Positions 1 through 9,057 are shown, counted from the first letter of the stretch. The stretch is 64,000 nucleotides of DNA from Terriglobia bacterium (GCA_020073585.1 JAIQEV010000007.1:1-64000), one strand, 5' to 3'. The notes: generated by a model not told the origin, from the letters alone. A program made the numbers and translations.

Positions 1-183
1 CTGCGGGACGCGCGGCGGAAGATCGTGGCGTGGCAAAAGGAGTTCAATGAGGAGCGGCCGCACAGCGCGCTGGGCTATCAGACCCCAGCCGCGTATGCGC
101 GGCAACTTCTTCCTGCGCCTGGCTCCGCGCTTCGCGCTACGCCAGGCGCAGGAACTCTCTCACAGAGTGCGAATGTCGTATGA
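1..183 (+). CDS. IS3-family transposase (integrase core C-terminus), truncated by window edge
   Basis: Frame 1 reads LRDARRKIVAWQKEFNEERPHSALGYQTPAAYARQL...VV*, with the typical rve C-terminal motif FNxxRPHsaLgyqTP; stop at 181-183. Confidence 0.8.
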   Translation: MRDARRKIVAWQKEFNEERPHSALGYQTPAAYARQLLPAPGSALRATPGAGTLSQSANVV

Positions 184-196
184 TCCAGCCTGCGGA

Positions 197-212
197 TCCG
201 GGGGGCAGGTCA
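197..212. mobile_element. Probable right terminal inverted repeat of the IS3-type element (TCCGGGGGGCAGGTCA)
   Basis: Lies 14 nt past the transposase stop and ends in ...TCA, as IS3-family ends do. The left end is outside the window. Confidence 0.45.
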
Positions 213-217
213 CTTTG

Positions 218-333
218 TTTGCCGCTCTTACGAGCCACTCGCAAATCGTTGAGAAAACAGCCACTTCAACTCATTTCTTTGCCACTCTTACACAACCCCC
301 GCCGCTAACCCCCGTATTTGCCGCTCTTACGAA
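218..333. repeat. Three copies of TTTGCC(G/A)CTCTTAC next to the IS end
   Basis: TTTGCCGCTCTTACGA at 218, TTTGCCACTCTTACAC at 278, TTTGCCGCTCTTACGA at 317. Confidence 0.6.
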
Positions 334-499
334 AACACGGGGGGTAGGGGGCATCTCTTCCCATTCCGGAACCGCTCCCTCCGCCCACGAATGCTCCTCG
401 TGGCTTGGCTCCCTGCATTGCTTCTTGTTTCTCTCTCAACTTTTCACATTCAACTTTCGACTTTCAACCCCTCTCGCCCCTCCTTACATCTTTACTTCC

Positions 500-1753
500 T
501 TACTTCGTTGCTTCTTTCCCTCCGCCTTCCACTCCCAATGTCCGCACCAGCCAGGGAATGATGACCTGGCGGAAGATGACCGGGTCGGGCCAGATTTTCA
601 CCTGCCGTCCGAGATGGCCGCCCTGGGGATTGATCCAGGCTTCCTTCGGGACGTCGCCGTTGCTGAGCAGCAGGTAGGTGTCGGAGACGGGCACCTGAGT
701 GTCCAGAGCGCCGGAGATGATCAGCATCGGCGCGGTCGGCTTCCCGAGGAGCTTCTGGTACACGAGCGACATCTTGGGGAGAATCTCCGCCAGGTCGTCG
801 ATGGTCTTGGCGTGCTCGTAGATGGACGTGAGGGCCGGCACGAGACCGAAGAGATACTCGCGATTGCCCAGCGTTCTTTCCAGCACAAACTCTTTCTGAA
901 ACGTGGCATGCGCCGGAGGGGATTGTGCGACCACGGCTTTCACCCGCGCGTGCTCGATGATGGCCAGCTTGGTGGCCCAGTAGGCGCCGAAGCTCTGGCC
1001 GTCCACGCCAATTTTCGTCTTATCCACTTCCGGCCGCGTCAGGGCGTAGTCAATCACGTGCGAGAACATGCGTTCCGCGGTTTCGCTGGCTTTGATCGGC
1101 GCTTGGCCCGTGCCCGGCGAATCCACGGCCAGAAAGCCGATGTTGTAGGGCAGAATTGCGCCGAAGTTTTCGGACAGGTCTTCCTTGCGGCTATCCAGGC
1201 CGCTGATGGCGATCACCAGGGGCACGGGACCTTGCGCATTCTTCGGCAGGCGCAGGTAGCCGACGATCTCCGAGCCTTCGAAGGGGATGCGCACGACCTG
1301 CAAGGGCGGGTCCATGAAGCGCGTATGCGCCAGGAAGGCTTCGAGCGCTTTGGCGTAGTTGCGCCGCTTACCCTCGGACGACGGCACTGGCCAGCGCCCG
1401 AAAGAATAGATGCGCCAGGCCCGGATGTAGGCGGCGTTGGCTTTGGCGGGATCGCTGGTTTCGAGTGCCTTGGCCTGCGCCATATAGCGGTCGGCCACCG
1501 CGGCAAAGCCTGCGGCCCACTCATCGTCATTGAGCGACTTGATGGCAGCGAAGGCCTCGCGGACGTCCGCCGGATCGAGGCCGATGAGCGGATACATCCC
1601 ATTTTCCGCGCGGCGCATGGCTTCGGTTTTGATTTCGTCGATGGTGCGCTCGCGCTGTTGCTGCGCGCGGGCGCTGCCGGCGAGCAAACCGGCGGAAAGC
1701 AACAGAAGTGCCAGAGCAGGAATGCGATGCTGGAACGGTGTGAATTTAAGCAT
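500..1753 (-). CDS. Secreted alpha/beta hydrolase (FrsA/DUF1100-like esterase)
   Basis: 417 aa with N-terminal signal peptide; nucleophile motif GVDGQSFGAYWA and C-terminal ISGALDTQVPVSDT...GGHLG. Confidence 0.7.
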   Translation of the reverse strand: MLKFTPFQHRIPALALLLLSAGLLAGSARAQQQRERTIDEIKTEAMRRAENGMYPLIGLDPADVREAFAAIKSLNDDEWAAGFAAVADRYMAQAKALETSDPAKANAAYIRAWRIYSFGRWPVPSSEGKRRNYAKALEAFLAHTRFMDPPLQVVRIPFEGSEIVGYLRLPKNAQGPVPLVIAISGLDSRKEDLSENFGAILPYNIGFLAVDSPGTGQAPIKASETAERMFSHVIDYALTRPEVDKTKIGVDGQSFGAYWATKLAIIEHARVKAVVAQSPPAHATFQKEFVLERTLGNREYLFGLVPALTSIYEHAKTIDDLAEILPKMSLVYQKLLGKPTAPMLIISGALDTQVPVSDTYLLLSNGDVPKEAWINPQGGHLGRQVKIWPDPVIFRQVIIPWLVRTLGVEGGGKEATK

Positions 1754-1814
1754 GAGCGGCCTCTTTCGGTTTATTTTGCCTTACGGATCAATTCCATCGA
1801 GCGCGCCTGCGTTG

Positions 1815-1852
1815 TTCCGGAGATTCCCAGGCTCGCCTGGGAATCTCCGGAA
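1815..1852. repeat. 38-bp palindrome, 18-bp arms, 2-nt centre
   Basis: TTCCGGAGATTCCCAGGC-TC-GCCTGGGAATCTCCGGAA between two minus-strand genes. Confidence 0.8.
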
Positions 1853-1860
1853 GCAGAAAG

Positions 1861-2859
1861 TTACGGTGCGAGAACCAGGACGGTGAATTTGCCGGCGTCC
1901 ATGGCCGGGACGAAGATCCGGCGCGTCTTCGGATCCAGCGCCATCGTCCGGCCGCCGGGCAGCGTCTGCACCTTTTCGACGGCCGTGTATTTGTCGGGCG
2001 TGTCTTCATGGAAGATGGAGACCGCGCCGTCGCCGGTGGAGTAATAGATCATGCCCGTGGCCGGATCGAACGCTGTGGCGTCCACCCGCTCGCCAATCGG
2101 CTGCGTGGCGATGACATGCCCATTGTCGGCATTGAGGACGGCCATGGCCTTGCTGCGGCAGCCGACAAAGAGGCGGCGATGCGCGATGTCCATCGCCAGG
2201 CTGGTGGGTGTGGCGCAGGGCGCGAGAGGCCAGCGGTCCGTCACCTTCAAGGTCTTGGAATCGATGCGCAGGGTCATGTTTTCTTCTTCCAGATTGACGA
2301 AGAGATGCCCGGCGCCGTCGGCCACGGCGAATTCAGGGCCGCCGCCGAGCGCGATGGTGCCGGCGACCTTTCCCGTCGCGGCATCGATCGCGGTGGCGTT
2401 GTCGCTCTCGCCGTTCATGGCGAAGATGAGCTTGGTCGCCGGGTCATAGACGATGGCATCGGGTTTTTTGCCCACGGGGACATCGGCGATTTTCTTGAGC
2501 GTCTTCAGATCGAAGATGGTGACCGTGTCGGCCTCGCCTTGGGTGATGAATCCGCGTCCGGATTCGGGCGCCAGAGCGACGCCATGGGCGACGTGAAGAT
2601 CCGTGATCTGTCCGAGCGCCGCGCCGGAATCGGCATCCAGCAGATCCACGCGGTCCATGTGCGTGACGTACACACGGCGCGCGGCCTCGTCCACGAGAAG
2701 ATAATCCCATCTCTCGGGACCGCCGAGAGAGACCTTCTGCACGACATGGTAGCCGGCGGCCGCGGCTCCCGCGGCGAGCACGCCAAGGAGCATCCATCCC
2801 AGTCCAATATGCCGTTTCAAGTTGTCCTCCGTTTGAGCGGTGTGAAGCGCAAGCTGCAA
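1861..2859 (-). CDS. YncE-like (YVTN-type) beta-propeller protein; start may lie a few codons downstream
   Basis: 332 aa with repeats such as VYVTHMDRVDLLDADSG, IFDLKTLKKIADVPVGKKPDAIVYDPATKLIFAMNGES; N-terminal TM/signal. Confidence 0.7.
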   Translation of the reverse strand: MQLALHTAQTEDNLKRHIGLGWMLLGVLAAGAAAAGYHVVQKVSLGGPERWDYLLVDEAARRVYVTHMDRVDLLDADSGAALGQITDLHVAHGVALAPESGRGFITQGEADTVTIFDLKTLKKIADVPVGKKPDAIVYDPATKLIFAMNGESDNATAIDAATGKVAGTIALGGGPEFAVADGAGHLFVNLEEENMTLRIDSKTLKVTDRWPLAPCATPTSLAMDIAHRRLFVGCRSKAMAVLNADNGHVIATQPIGERVDATAFDPATGMIYYSTGDGAVSIFHEDTPDKYTAVEKVQTLPGGRTMALDPKTRRIFVPAMDAGKFTVLVLAP

Positions 2860-2922
2860 CTTTTTCTTAAAGCGGTTGTCCCGAGTACGTCCCTTCCAAA
2901 CTGCGCAGAGGCTTCGCGAACT

Positions 2923-3927
2923 TTACTGCTTCGGCTGCAGCATGCCCAGCGCCTTCTGGTAGACGGCGGAATCGTAATACTTCTCCGGCGCGGGCGGCTT
3001 GCCGCCCCACTGCCCCTCGACTTCGGCGCGCAGTTTGAGGACGTTCTGGAAGCCCTGCAGATCGAAGCGCGCGTCCTGCGCCCAGCCTCCCGGGCTGCTG
3101 ATCTCGAGCTGGTAGGTTTCGGCGGCGACGTCGGCGGGGAGATGCGCATCCTGCATGAGCAGATCGATGACCGCCTGCTTGTTGGCGGGAGCCAGGAGCC
3201 AGCGTTGCGCTTCGATATAGGCCGCGAGGTAGTGCGCCAGAAGATCGGCATGCTCGCGGGCCCAGGGGCGGAGCACGAACGCGCCACCCGCCTGGTACGG
3301 CCCGATCAGTTCCTGCGTGGCGCCGAGGCTGAGGAAGCCGGCGCGCTTGGCGAGAATCGAAGTGGGCGGAGCGAGCATGGAAGCGGCGTACTCCTTGTGC
3401 TCGCGCATGGCCACGAGGCGCTGCGGGGTGGCGCCGAGGGGCTTGATCTGGTAGTCGCGGCCGGCTTGCAGGCCTTTGGCGAGCAGGATTTTTTTGAGCT
3501 GCAGGGCGTAGGCGGTGTTGGGAGCATCGACGAGGAGAGTCTTCCCGCGCAAATCGGAAATCGATTTGATGTCCGGCTGCACGATCAGTTCGTTCAGCGA
3601 GCCCTCGCCGCCCATGACGATGAGCACGTCGGCGCCGGCGAGCTCCACCATGGCCACGGCGTTGTCCACCGCGGCATGGGCGAGATCGGCCTTGCCGCCG
3701 GCGAGAGCGCCGCGCAAATCGCTGGAATTGGGCATGACTTCGAGCTGCAAGGCGATGCCGTGGCGGGCGAGGATGCCCTGCTTTTCGGCAACGACGAGAG
3801 GCAGGGGACGCCCCGGCAGGCTGATGACGCGAATGGTTTGCAGGGCGGGAGCCTGCGCGAGTGCGGCCATGCCGGCGGCGAGAAGGGCGACGGCGGCGGA
3901 CCAGCAGATAAAGCGCGAAACCTTCAT
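2923..3927 (-). CDS. ABC transporter substrate-binding protein, NMT1/SsuA/ThiY-like
   Basis: MKVSRFICWSAAVALLAAGMAALAQA signal peptide, then IRVISLPGRPLPLVVAEKQGILARHGIALQLE, as in NMT1/THI5-like SBPs. Confidence 0.7.
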   Translation of the reverse strand: MKVSRFICWSAAVALLAAGMAALAQAPALQTIRVISLPGRPLPLVVAEKQGILARHGIALQLEVMPNSSDLRGALAGGKADLAHAAVDNAVAMVELAGADVLIVMGGEGSLNELIVQPDIKSISDLRGKTLLVDAPNTAYALQLKKILLAKGLQAGRDYQIKPLGATPQRLVAMREHKEYAASMLAPPTSILAKRAGFLSLGATQELIGPYQAGGAFVLRPWAREHADLLAHYLAAYIEAQRWLLAPANKQAVIDLLMQDAHLPADVAAETYQLEISSPGGWAQDARFDLQGFQNVLKLRAEVEGQWGGKPPAPEKYYDSAVYQKALGMLQPKQ

Positions 3928-4097
3928 AAACCCTCCGCGAGGTTCGAGTGGAACAAGACCAGGTGCTGCCGGCCGCTTGTCCCGCCGCTCGACGAGTGTG
4001 GCTCCGCTGCCGGTATGCGGAAACGCGCCGCTCTGGGTGCCATGGGCAGTTGCAGTAGTAGACGGCCAGAACGCCGGATTGGTTGCAGTCGCGCGAA

Positions 4098-5639
4098 CTA
4101 CGGCGCGCCTTCGTTCAGTTTGTCGAGCGACCACTCGGCGACCGGCATGGGATCGAGAACGGGCTTGCCCAGGTTCGGGCAGCTCAGCACATAAATGCCG
4201 GTGTCGGATGCGACATACATTACGTTGCGGTCCCATTCGATGAGGACATTGTCCACCGTGCGGTTCCAGCTGCCCGGTTCCTTGAAATCGCCGCCTTGGG
4301 GCGGGATGAAGTAAGCGACCTCTTCCGGCCGGTAGGGGTCCGCGATGTCGTAGCAGCGCAGGCCGGCGTCGAAATAGGAATAGGCGATGAAGTTCGGAGA
4401 GATTTTTCCCGGAGCCTTGAGGTGCGGGGGATTGTGCGCGCCGAAGCGCCCGCGCTTGAAGCAGAAGTCGCGGTAGGGCGCTTCCGGCGGAGGCACGGGA
4501 CGGGGAAATTGCGCCACGGGGACGGGATGCTTTTCATCGCGCACATCGATCACCCAGATGGGCAGGTAGATCTGGTTGCAGTCGGGGTTGGTCGTTTCGC
4601 CATTGCCGATCACGAATCCGCGATCGAGCATGCCGCACCAGATGGTGTGAAAGGGGATGCCTCCGGCGCCATATTGCGGGGGCGGCTCGAACTGGCCGAC
4701 CACCTTCGGATTCTTGGGGTCCGAGAGATCGTGAATGATCAAACCGAAGCATCCCCAGCCGCCGTAGCCGCGGTTTCCGCCGTCCTCGATTTTTCTGGGG
4801 ACATAGACCGGCCCGTGCAGGCCGACAAACGGCGTCTGATCCTTATGGTCATATTTGAGCTGGGACCACTGCCATTTTTCGTATGCGGCTTCCTCGCCCT
4901 TGCGCGATCCAGGCACCCACCACATCGAGACTTCCTTGGGGTTGGAGGGATCGGATACATCCACGATCATGTTGCCGTTCACCAGCGGGCGGAAATAGGA
5001 GATCTGGTGGATGAAGCTGTCGTCGGGAGCGGTGTCCAGATAGGCGTAGCGGCCGCCATCGTAATAGTTACGATGCGTGCCGGAGCCGGTGGCGCCGGTG
5101 CTGAATTCCGAGAGCTTGACGATCTTCGATGGATCCGTGGCGTCCCAGAAGCGCACCCCGCGCAGTCCCTTGAAGTTCCTCCAGGCGTCCAGCAGCTTGG
5201 GGTCGTCGTACTTGCCATTGGGCGCCGCGGGGGTCGAGCTGGTGATGGGCGCCCCCGCCCCGGTCATGAGGATCCATTTCTTCAGGTTTTTGTTGTAGGC
5301 CAGCTGAACCTGGTAACCCAGGAAGCCGTGCTGGTTGTGCATCTTCGGCTTGCGCGGGTCGCTGACATCGAACACGTCATCTTGCTGGAAGATGTAGCGC
5401 TGATTCCCCGCGGACATCATCTGCATCTTTCCGCCGCGGTCATGGCCGGGAAGGATGTGCGCGATGATCTCCATGTTGCGGATGTACATGCGGCGATCGA
5501 GGTAGGCGAGGCTCTGCGGGGAGGGATGGGGATGGTTATTGGCCCAGGAGGTGGCCGCGGAACCGGCCAGCACCAGGCCTGCCCCGGCGGCGTTTTTGAG
5601 GAATTCGCGGCGAGTGGGATGCTGGGATTTCTTTTTCAT
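4098..5639 (-). CDS. Tat-exported LVIVD-repeat protein
   Basis: MKKKSQHPTRREFLKNAAGAGLVLAG Tat signal; repeated MIVDVSDPSNPKEV, IHDLSDPKNPKVV, WVIDVRDEKHPVPV, CYDIADPYRPEEV units. Confidence 0.75.
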   Translation of the reverse strand: MKKKSQHPTRREFLKNAAGAGLVLAGSAATSWANNHPHPSPQSLAYLDRRMYIRNMEIIAHILPGHDRGGKMQMMSAGNQRYIFQQDDVFDVSDPRKPKMHNQHGFLGYQVQLAYNKNLKKWILMTGAGAPITSSTPAAPNGKYDDPKLLDAWRNFKGLRGVRFWDATDPSKIVKLSEFSTGATGSGTHRNYYDGGRYAYLDTAPDDSFIHQISYFRPLVNGNMIVDVSDPSNPKEVSMWWVPGSRKGEEAAYEKWQWSQLKYDHKDQTPFVGLHGPVYVPRKIEDGGNRGYGGWGCFGLIIHDLSDPKNPKVVGQFEPPPQYGAGGIPFHTIWCGMLDRGFVIGNGETTNPDCNQIYLPIWVIDVRDEKHPVPVAQFPRPVPPPEAPYRDFCFKRGRFGAHNPPHLKAPGKISPNFIAYSYFDAGLRCYDIADPYRPEEVAYFIPPQGGDFKEPGSWNRTVDNVLIEWDRNVMYVASDTGIYVLSCPNLGKPVLDPMPVAEWSLDKLNEGAP

Positions 5640-5715
5640 GGAGCGGGACCCCCTTTGCGTGCGCACGGGACTCCGGCGGCGGGAGAGCGCCGCGGAACCG
5701 CGCTCCGTTGCTTAT

Positions 5716-5731
5716 GATACATTCGTATGAA
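5716..5731. promoter_or_regulatory. Candidate operator GATACATTCGTATGAA (ATAC-N4-GTAT) within a minus-strand promoter
   Basis: The complement of 5735-5740 is TTGACA (-35), with a TATCAT/TCATAA-like -10 about 15-17 bp downstream on the minus strand; the operator sits in the spacer. Confidence 0.6.
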
Positions 5732-5746
5732 TAGTGTCAAGGAATA

Positions 5747-5768
5747 TTTTCATACGCGCGTATGAAAA
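5747..5768. promoter_or_regulatory. 22-bp perfect palindrome TTTTCATACGCGCGTATGAAAA upstream of tetR
   Basis: Perfect dyad with ATAC-N4-GTAT core, same spacing as the site at 5716. Confidence 0.7.
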
Positions 5769-5845
5769 AAACAGTGGCCATTCGAGGCGCCCGGTGCTAT
5801 TTATGGGGGCGCCGAAGGGCGCCGCGGGCGGCGGCAAAGGACGGC

Positions 5846-6499
5846 ATGAAAAAACGGCGGAAACAGAAAGCGGCGGTGAAGCGGCGGCCGGGGCTGGCCT
5901 CGCGGGAGCGGCTGCTGGATGCGGCGGAGAAGCTGTTCGCGCGCTACGGCTTCAACGGGGTATCGGTGCGGCAGATCGTGCACGCGGCGAAGGTCAACCT
6001 GGGCGCGGTGCCCTACCATTTCGGAACCAAAGAAGAGCTGTTCAAGGCGGTGATCTACCGGCGCGCGCTGCCGTTGCGGGTGGAACGCGAAGCACGCCTG
6101 CAGCGACTGGCGGAGGGAGGCAAGAAGCCGAGTCTCGAGGAGTTGCTGTGGGCGCTGCTGGAGCCGGCGTTCCGGGCGAGCCGGGAGAATGAATCGTTCC
6201 GGCGGCTGCTGGGGCGGGCATCGACGGATCCGACGCCGGAAGTGCGCAAACTGATGGCGGAGATCTACAGCACGGAATTCATGGTGGTGCCGAAGGAATT
6301 GCGCAAGGCCAACGCCAACTTGGCGGACGACGTATTTTACTGGCGGCTGAACTGTTTCTACGGGGTGATGCTGTTTGTGCTGGCGGATACGGGGAAGATC
6401 CAGACCATCGCCGGGAAGGGGTTCGACACGTCCCGGCCGGAAGTCGCTTTGAAGTACGTCATTCCATTCCTGGCGGCCGGTTTTCGGGCAGAGGTGTAG
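5846..6499 (+). CDS. TetR/AcrR-family transcriptional regulator
   Basis: SRERLLDAAEKLFARYGFNGVSVRQIVHAAKVNLGAVPYHFGTKEELFKAVIYRR HTH. Confidence 0.9.
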   Translation: MKKRRKQKAAVKRRPGLASRERLLDAAEKLFARYGFNGVSVRQIVHAAKVNLGAVPYHFGTKEELFKAVIYRRALPLRVEREARLQRLAEGGKKPSLEELLWALLEPAFRASRENESFRRLLGRASTDPTPEVRKLMAEIYSTEFMVVPKELRKANANLADDVFYWRLNCFYGVMLFVLADTGKIQTIAGKGFDTSRPEVALKYVIPFLAAGFRAEV

Positions 6500-6567
6500 C
6501 TGAGGGGCAGGTTTGCGGAAGAGCGAAGGGCGCGCGCGGAGCGGGATGCGCGCGCAGGAGGAATCGC

Positions 6568-8241
6568 ATGAGCAGCATGTCGCGGCGCGGATTCGTGAAA
6601 GGGGCGGCCATTGCGCCGCTGGCGGCCAAATCGATCGCTCTGGGCCAGGGAAGTGCACCGAGCGAGCGCTTCGACATTGTGGTTGCGGGAGGCGGACACA
6701 ACAGCCTGATCGCCGCGGCCTACCTGGCGAAGGCCGGCTATCGCTGCGTGGTGCTGGAGGGCCGGCCGATTGTGGGCGGCGGCGCCAAGACCGCGGAATT
6801 GACGCTGCCGGGAGTGAAGCATGACGTGTGCTCGTCGGCGCACGTCCTGATTCAAGACAGCCCGCTGATGCGCAACGACGAGCTGGGACTGGGCGAGTAC
6901 GGGCTGGAGTACATTTTTCCCGATCCGGTAGTGCATTTGCCGTTTGCCGACGGCAGTTACATCACGCAGTGGCGCGACCTGGAGCGCACCTGCGCGGAAT
7001 TCGCGAGGTTTTCGAAGAAGGACGCGGCGGCCTACCGGCGGATGATCACCGAGTATGCGGAGGTCGGACCGATCTTCGGCGCCAGCGCCTACACGCCGAT
7101 AGGATTCGGAAAGCCGATCAACGAACTGCTGGCGGCGCATCCCAAGGGCAAACTGTGGCAGCGGCGCGTGGCCATGTCGGCGTGGGAGATCATCCGCGAC
7201 AATTTCGAAGACGACCACTGCCGGGCGTTCATGATCTGGATGGCCTATCAGACGGTGGTGCCGCCGGAAGACTCGATGACCGGGCGGCTGGCCTATGCGC
7301 TGGTCTCCGGGCGGCAGCGCTGGAGCTGGACGACGCCCAAGGGAGGCTCGGGAGCGCTGACGCAGGCGCTGACGCGGTTGATCGAAGCGCATGGCGGAGT
7401 GATCCTGACCAACAAATGGGTGCGGCGGCTGATCGTGGAAGACGGGAAATGCACGGGCGTGGAATGCGGGGACGGCAGCGCGTATCGCGCGGAGAAGGCG
7501 GTGCTTTCCACGGTGCACATCAAGCATCTCGTGGACATGGCGCCGCGCGAGGCATTCGGCAAGGAGTTCATCGAAGGCGTGGAAACGTGGCAGGCGGGCA
7601 TCACGCTGTTCGTCACGCACTACACCACGACGGAACCCCCGACGTATGCGGTCGCCGGCGGCACGATCTCGCCGGTGGCTTCCGGCGCCATGGCGACTCC
7701 CGAGCGGGCCCTGCGCGTGGGATACGACTTTGCGTGCAAGAGGGTCAACGTCGAGGAGCCGCCGCTGCTGGTGGTGTGCAGCACGGTTGCCGATTCCTCG
7801 CGGGCCCCCAAAGGCATTCACACGATCAAAGTCATCGGGAATCAGCCTTACGAATTGAAAGAAGGCCCGCAGCACTGGGACAAGATCAAAGATCAGGTCT
7901 CCGACGCCAATCTGAATTACCTGCGGCGTTTTTCGCCGAATCTTACCGACGACAAGATCCTGGCGCGGATAGTGGAAAGTCCGCTGGATCTGGAGCGCAT
8001 GAACCCGCACAACTGGCACGGCACGTGCCACGGCGGGGCGCAGGACCCAGCGCAGACCGGCCCGCTGCGCCCGGTGCCCGGCTGGGCGCAACACCGCATG
8101 CCCATCGCCGGCTTGTATCAGACCGGGGCCACGACGCATCCCGGCGGTTCGATCTCGGGAGGGCCCGGGCGCAATGTGGCGACGGTAATGCTCAAGGACT
8201 TCGGGAGAAGCATCGAGGAAGTGGTGAAAAAAAAGGCCTAA
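6568..8241 (+). CDS. Tat-exported phytoene-dehydrogenase-like (PYROXD2-like) FAD/NAD(P) oxidoreductase
   Basis: MSSMSRRGFVKGAAIAPLAAKS Tat signal, then FDIVVAGGGHNSLIAAAYLAKAGYRCVVLEGR dinucleotide fold; C-terminal GATTHPGGSISGGPGRN. Confidence 0.8.
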   Translation: MSSMSRRGFVKGAAIAPLAAKSIALGQGSAPSERFDIVVAGGGHNSLIAAAYLAKAGYRCVVLEGRPIVGGGAKTAELTLPGVKHDVCSSAHVLIQDSPLMRNDELGLGEYGLEYIFPDPVVHLPFADGSYITQWRDLERTCAEFARFSKKDAAAYRRMITEYAEVGPIFGASAYTPIGFGKPINELLAAHPKGKLWQRRVAMSAWEIIRDNFEDDHCRAFMIWMAYQTVVPPEDSMTGRLAYALVSGRQRWSWTTPKGGSGALTQALTRLIEAHGGVILTNKWVRRLIVEDGKCTGVECGDGSAYRAEKAVLSTVHIKHLVDMAPREAFGKEFIEGVETWQAGITLFVTHYTTTEPPTYAVAGGTISPVASGAMATPERALRVGYDFACKRVNVEEPPLLVVCSTVADSSRAPKGIHTIKVIGNQPYELKEGPQHWDKIKDQVSDANLNYLRRFSPNLTDDKILARIVESPLDLERMNPHNWHGTCHGGAQDPAQTGPLRPVPGWAQHRMPIAGLYQTGATTHPGGSISGGPGRNVATVMLKDFGRSIEEVVKKKA

Positions 8242-8308
8242 GAGCGGGGAGAGAGGCCGGAGGATGCGGCGGGAGCGGCGGAGCAGGCAATCGTGCTCGT
8301 GCTGCGGC

Positions 8309-8328
8309 GGGCGGAGTAAGCTCCGCCC
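8309..8328. terminator. GC hairpin GGGCGGAG-TAAG-CTCCGCCC (terminator or REP-like)
   Basis: 8-bp perfect stem and 4-nt loop; no clear U-tract. Confidence 0.35.
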
Positions 8329-8384
8329 CTATAGGTGGGTCAGGTGAGAAATGCGGGGGAATTCTGATTCGCGGAGGTGGGCTC

Positions 8385-8951
8385 GTGAACCGAAATAAAG
8401 GCAGCTTCGCCGTGCTCGTGGCCGCGCAAACTCTGGCGGCGCTCCTATTCGCTGGCTTGGGTCTCCCGGCGCAACAGGCACCGTCGCCCTCGACCGCCAA
8501 GCAGGAGATCTTGAAAAGGGTTCTGGAAGCTCCGCCGCCCGTGCAGCCTATCCCGTATAGCCACAAAAAGCATCTGGCCATGGGGCTGACCTGCGATTTG
8601 TGTCACACCAATCCCGAGCCGGGCGTGCTGATGAAGTTTCCGGAAACGGCGACGTGCATGGGCTGCCACGCCACGGTCGCCAAGGACAAGCCGGCGATCC
8701 GCAAACTGGCGGAATACGCCAAGAGCAAGACGCCGATACCCTGGGTGCGCGTGTATGTGGTTCTCCCCGGCGTGAGCTGGAACCACCGGGCGCATCTGCA
8801 GGCGGGAACGAAGTGCGAGACGTGCCACGGGCAGGTGGAGCAACTGGAGGTCATGGCCCGGGTGACCGGGGTGACGGCCATGTTCGGGTGCATCGATTGC
8901 CACGAGAAGCACAACGCGCGAGCGGAGTGCGAAACCTGCCACAAGCCGTAG
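8385..8951 (+). CDS. Multihaem c-type cytochrome (cytochrome c7/c3-like), five CxxCH
   Basis: GTG start; CDLCH, CMGCH, CETCH, CIDCH and CETCH motifs plus PYSHKKH / WNHRAH distal histidines. Confidence 0.85.
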   Translation: MNRNKGSFAVLVAAQTLAALLFAGLGLPAQQAPSPSTAKQEILKRVLEAPPPVQPIPYSHKKHLAMGLTCDLCHTNPEPGVLMKFPETATCMGCHATVAKDKPAIRKLAEYAKSKTPIPWVRVYVVLPGVSWNHRAHLQAGTKCETCHGQVEQLEVMARVTGVTAMFGCIDCHEKHNARAECETCHKP

Positions 8952-8956
8952 TTGAA

Positions 8957-8977
8957 AGTTAACAGTTAACAGTTAAG
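8957..8977. repeat. 7-bp tandem repeat (AGTTAAC x3, last copy AGTTAAG)
   Basis: agttaac agttaac agttaag read directly. Confidence 0.8.
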
Positions 8978-9057
8978 AGTTTGAAGCGAGATTGTCCCCG
9001 GCTGTCAGGCCGACAGGGAATTCAGGCCGGCGAAGAATCCTGCGTCGGCCTGCGGAA

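Noticed and set aside
218-333. CRISPR-like array
   Set aside because: Three short repeats with unequal 60/39-nt spacing and no cas genes; better explained as IS-associated repeats.
47-2044. 665-aa plus-strand ORF
   Set aside because: Runs antisense through the hydrolase gene and the 1815 palindrome; composition is a GC-driven shadow frame with no domain.
4083-5717. 544-aa plus-strand ORF
   Set aside because: Antisense shadow of the well-supported Tat-LVIVD gene.
6828-8951. 707-aa ORF as one protein
   Set aside because: Only the part from GTG 8385 codes for the cytochrome; the upstream part is an out-of-frame overlap with the FAD oxidoreductase.
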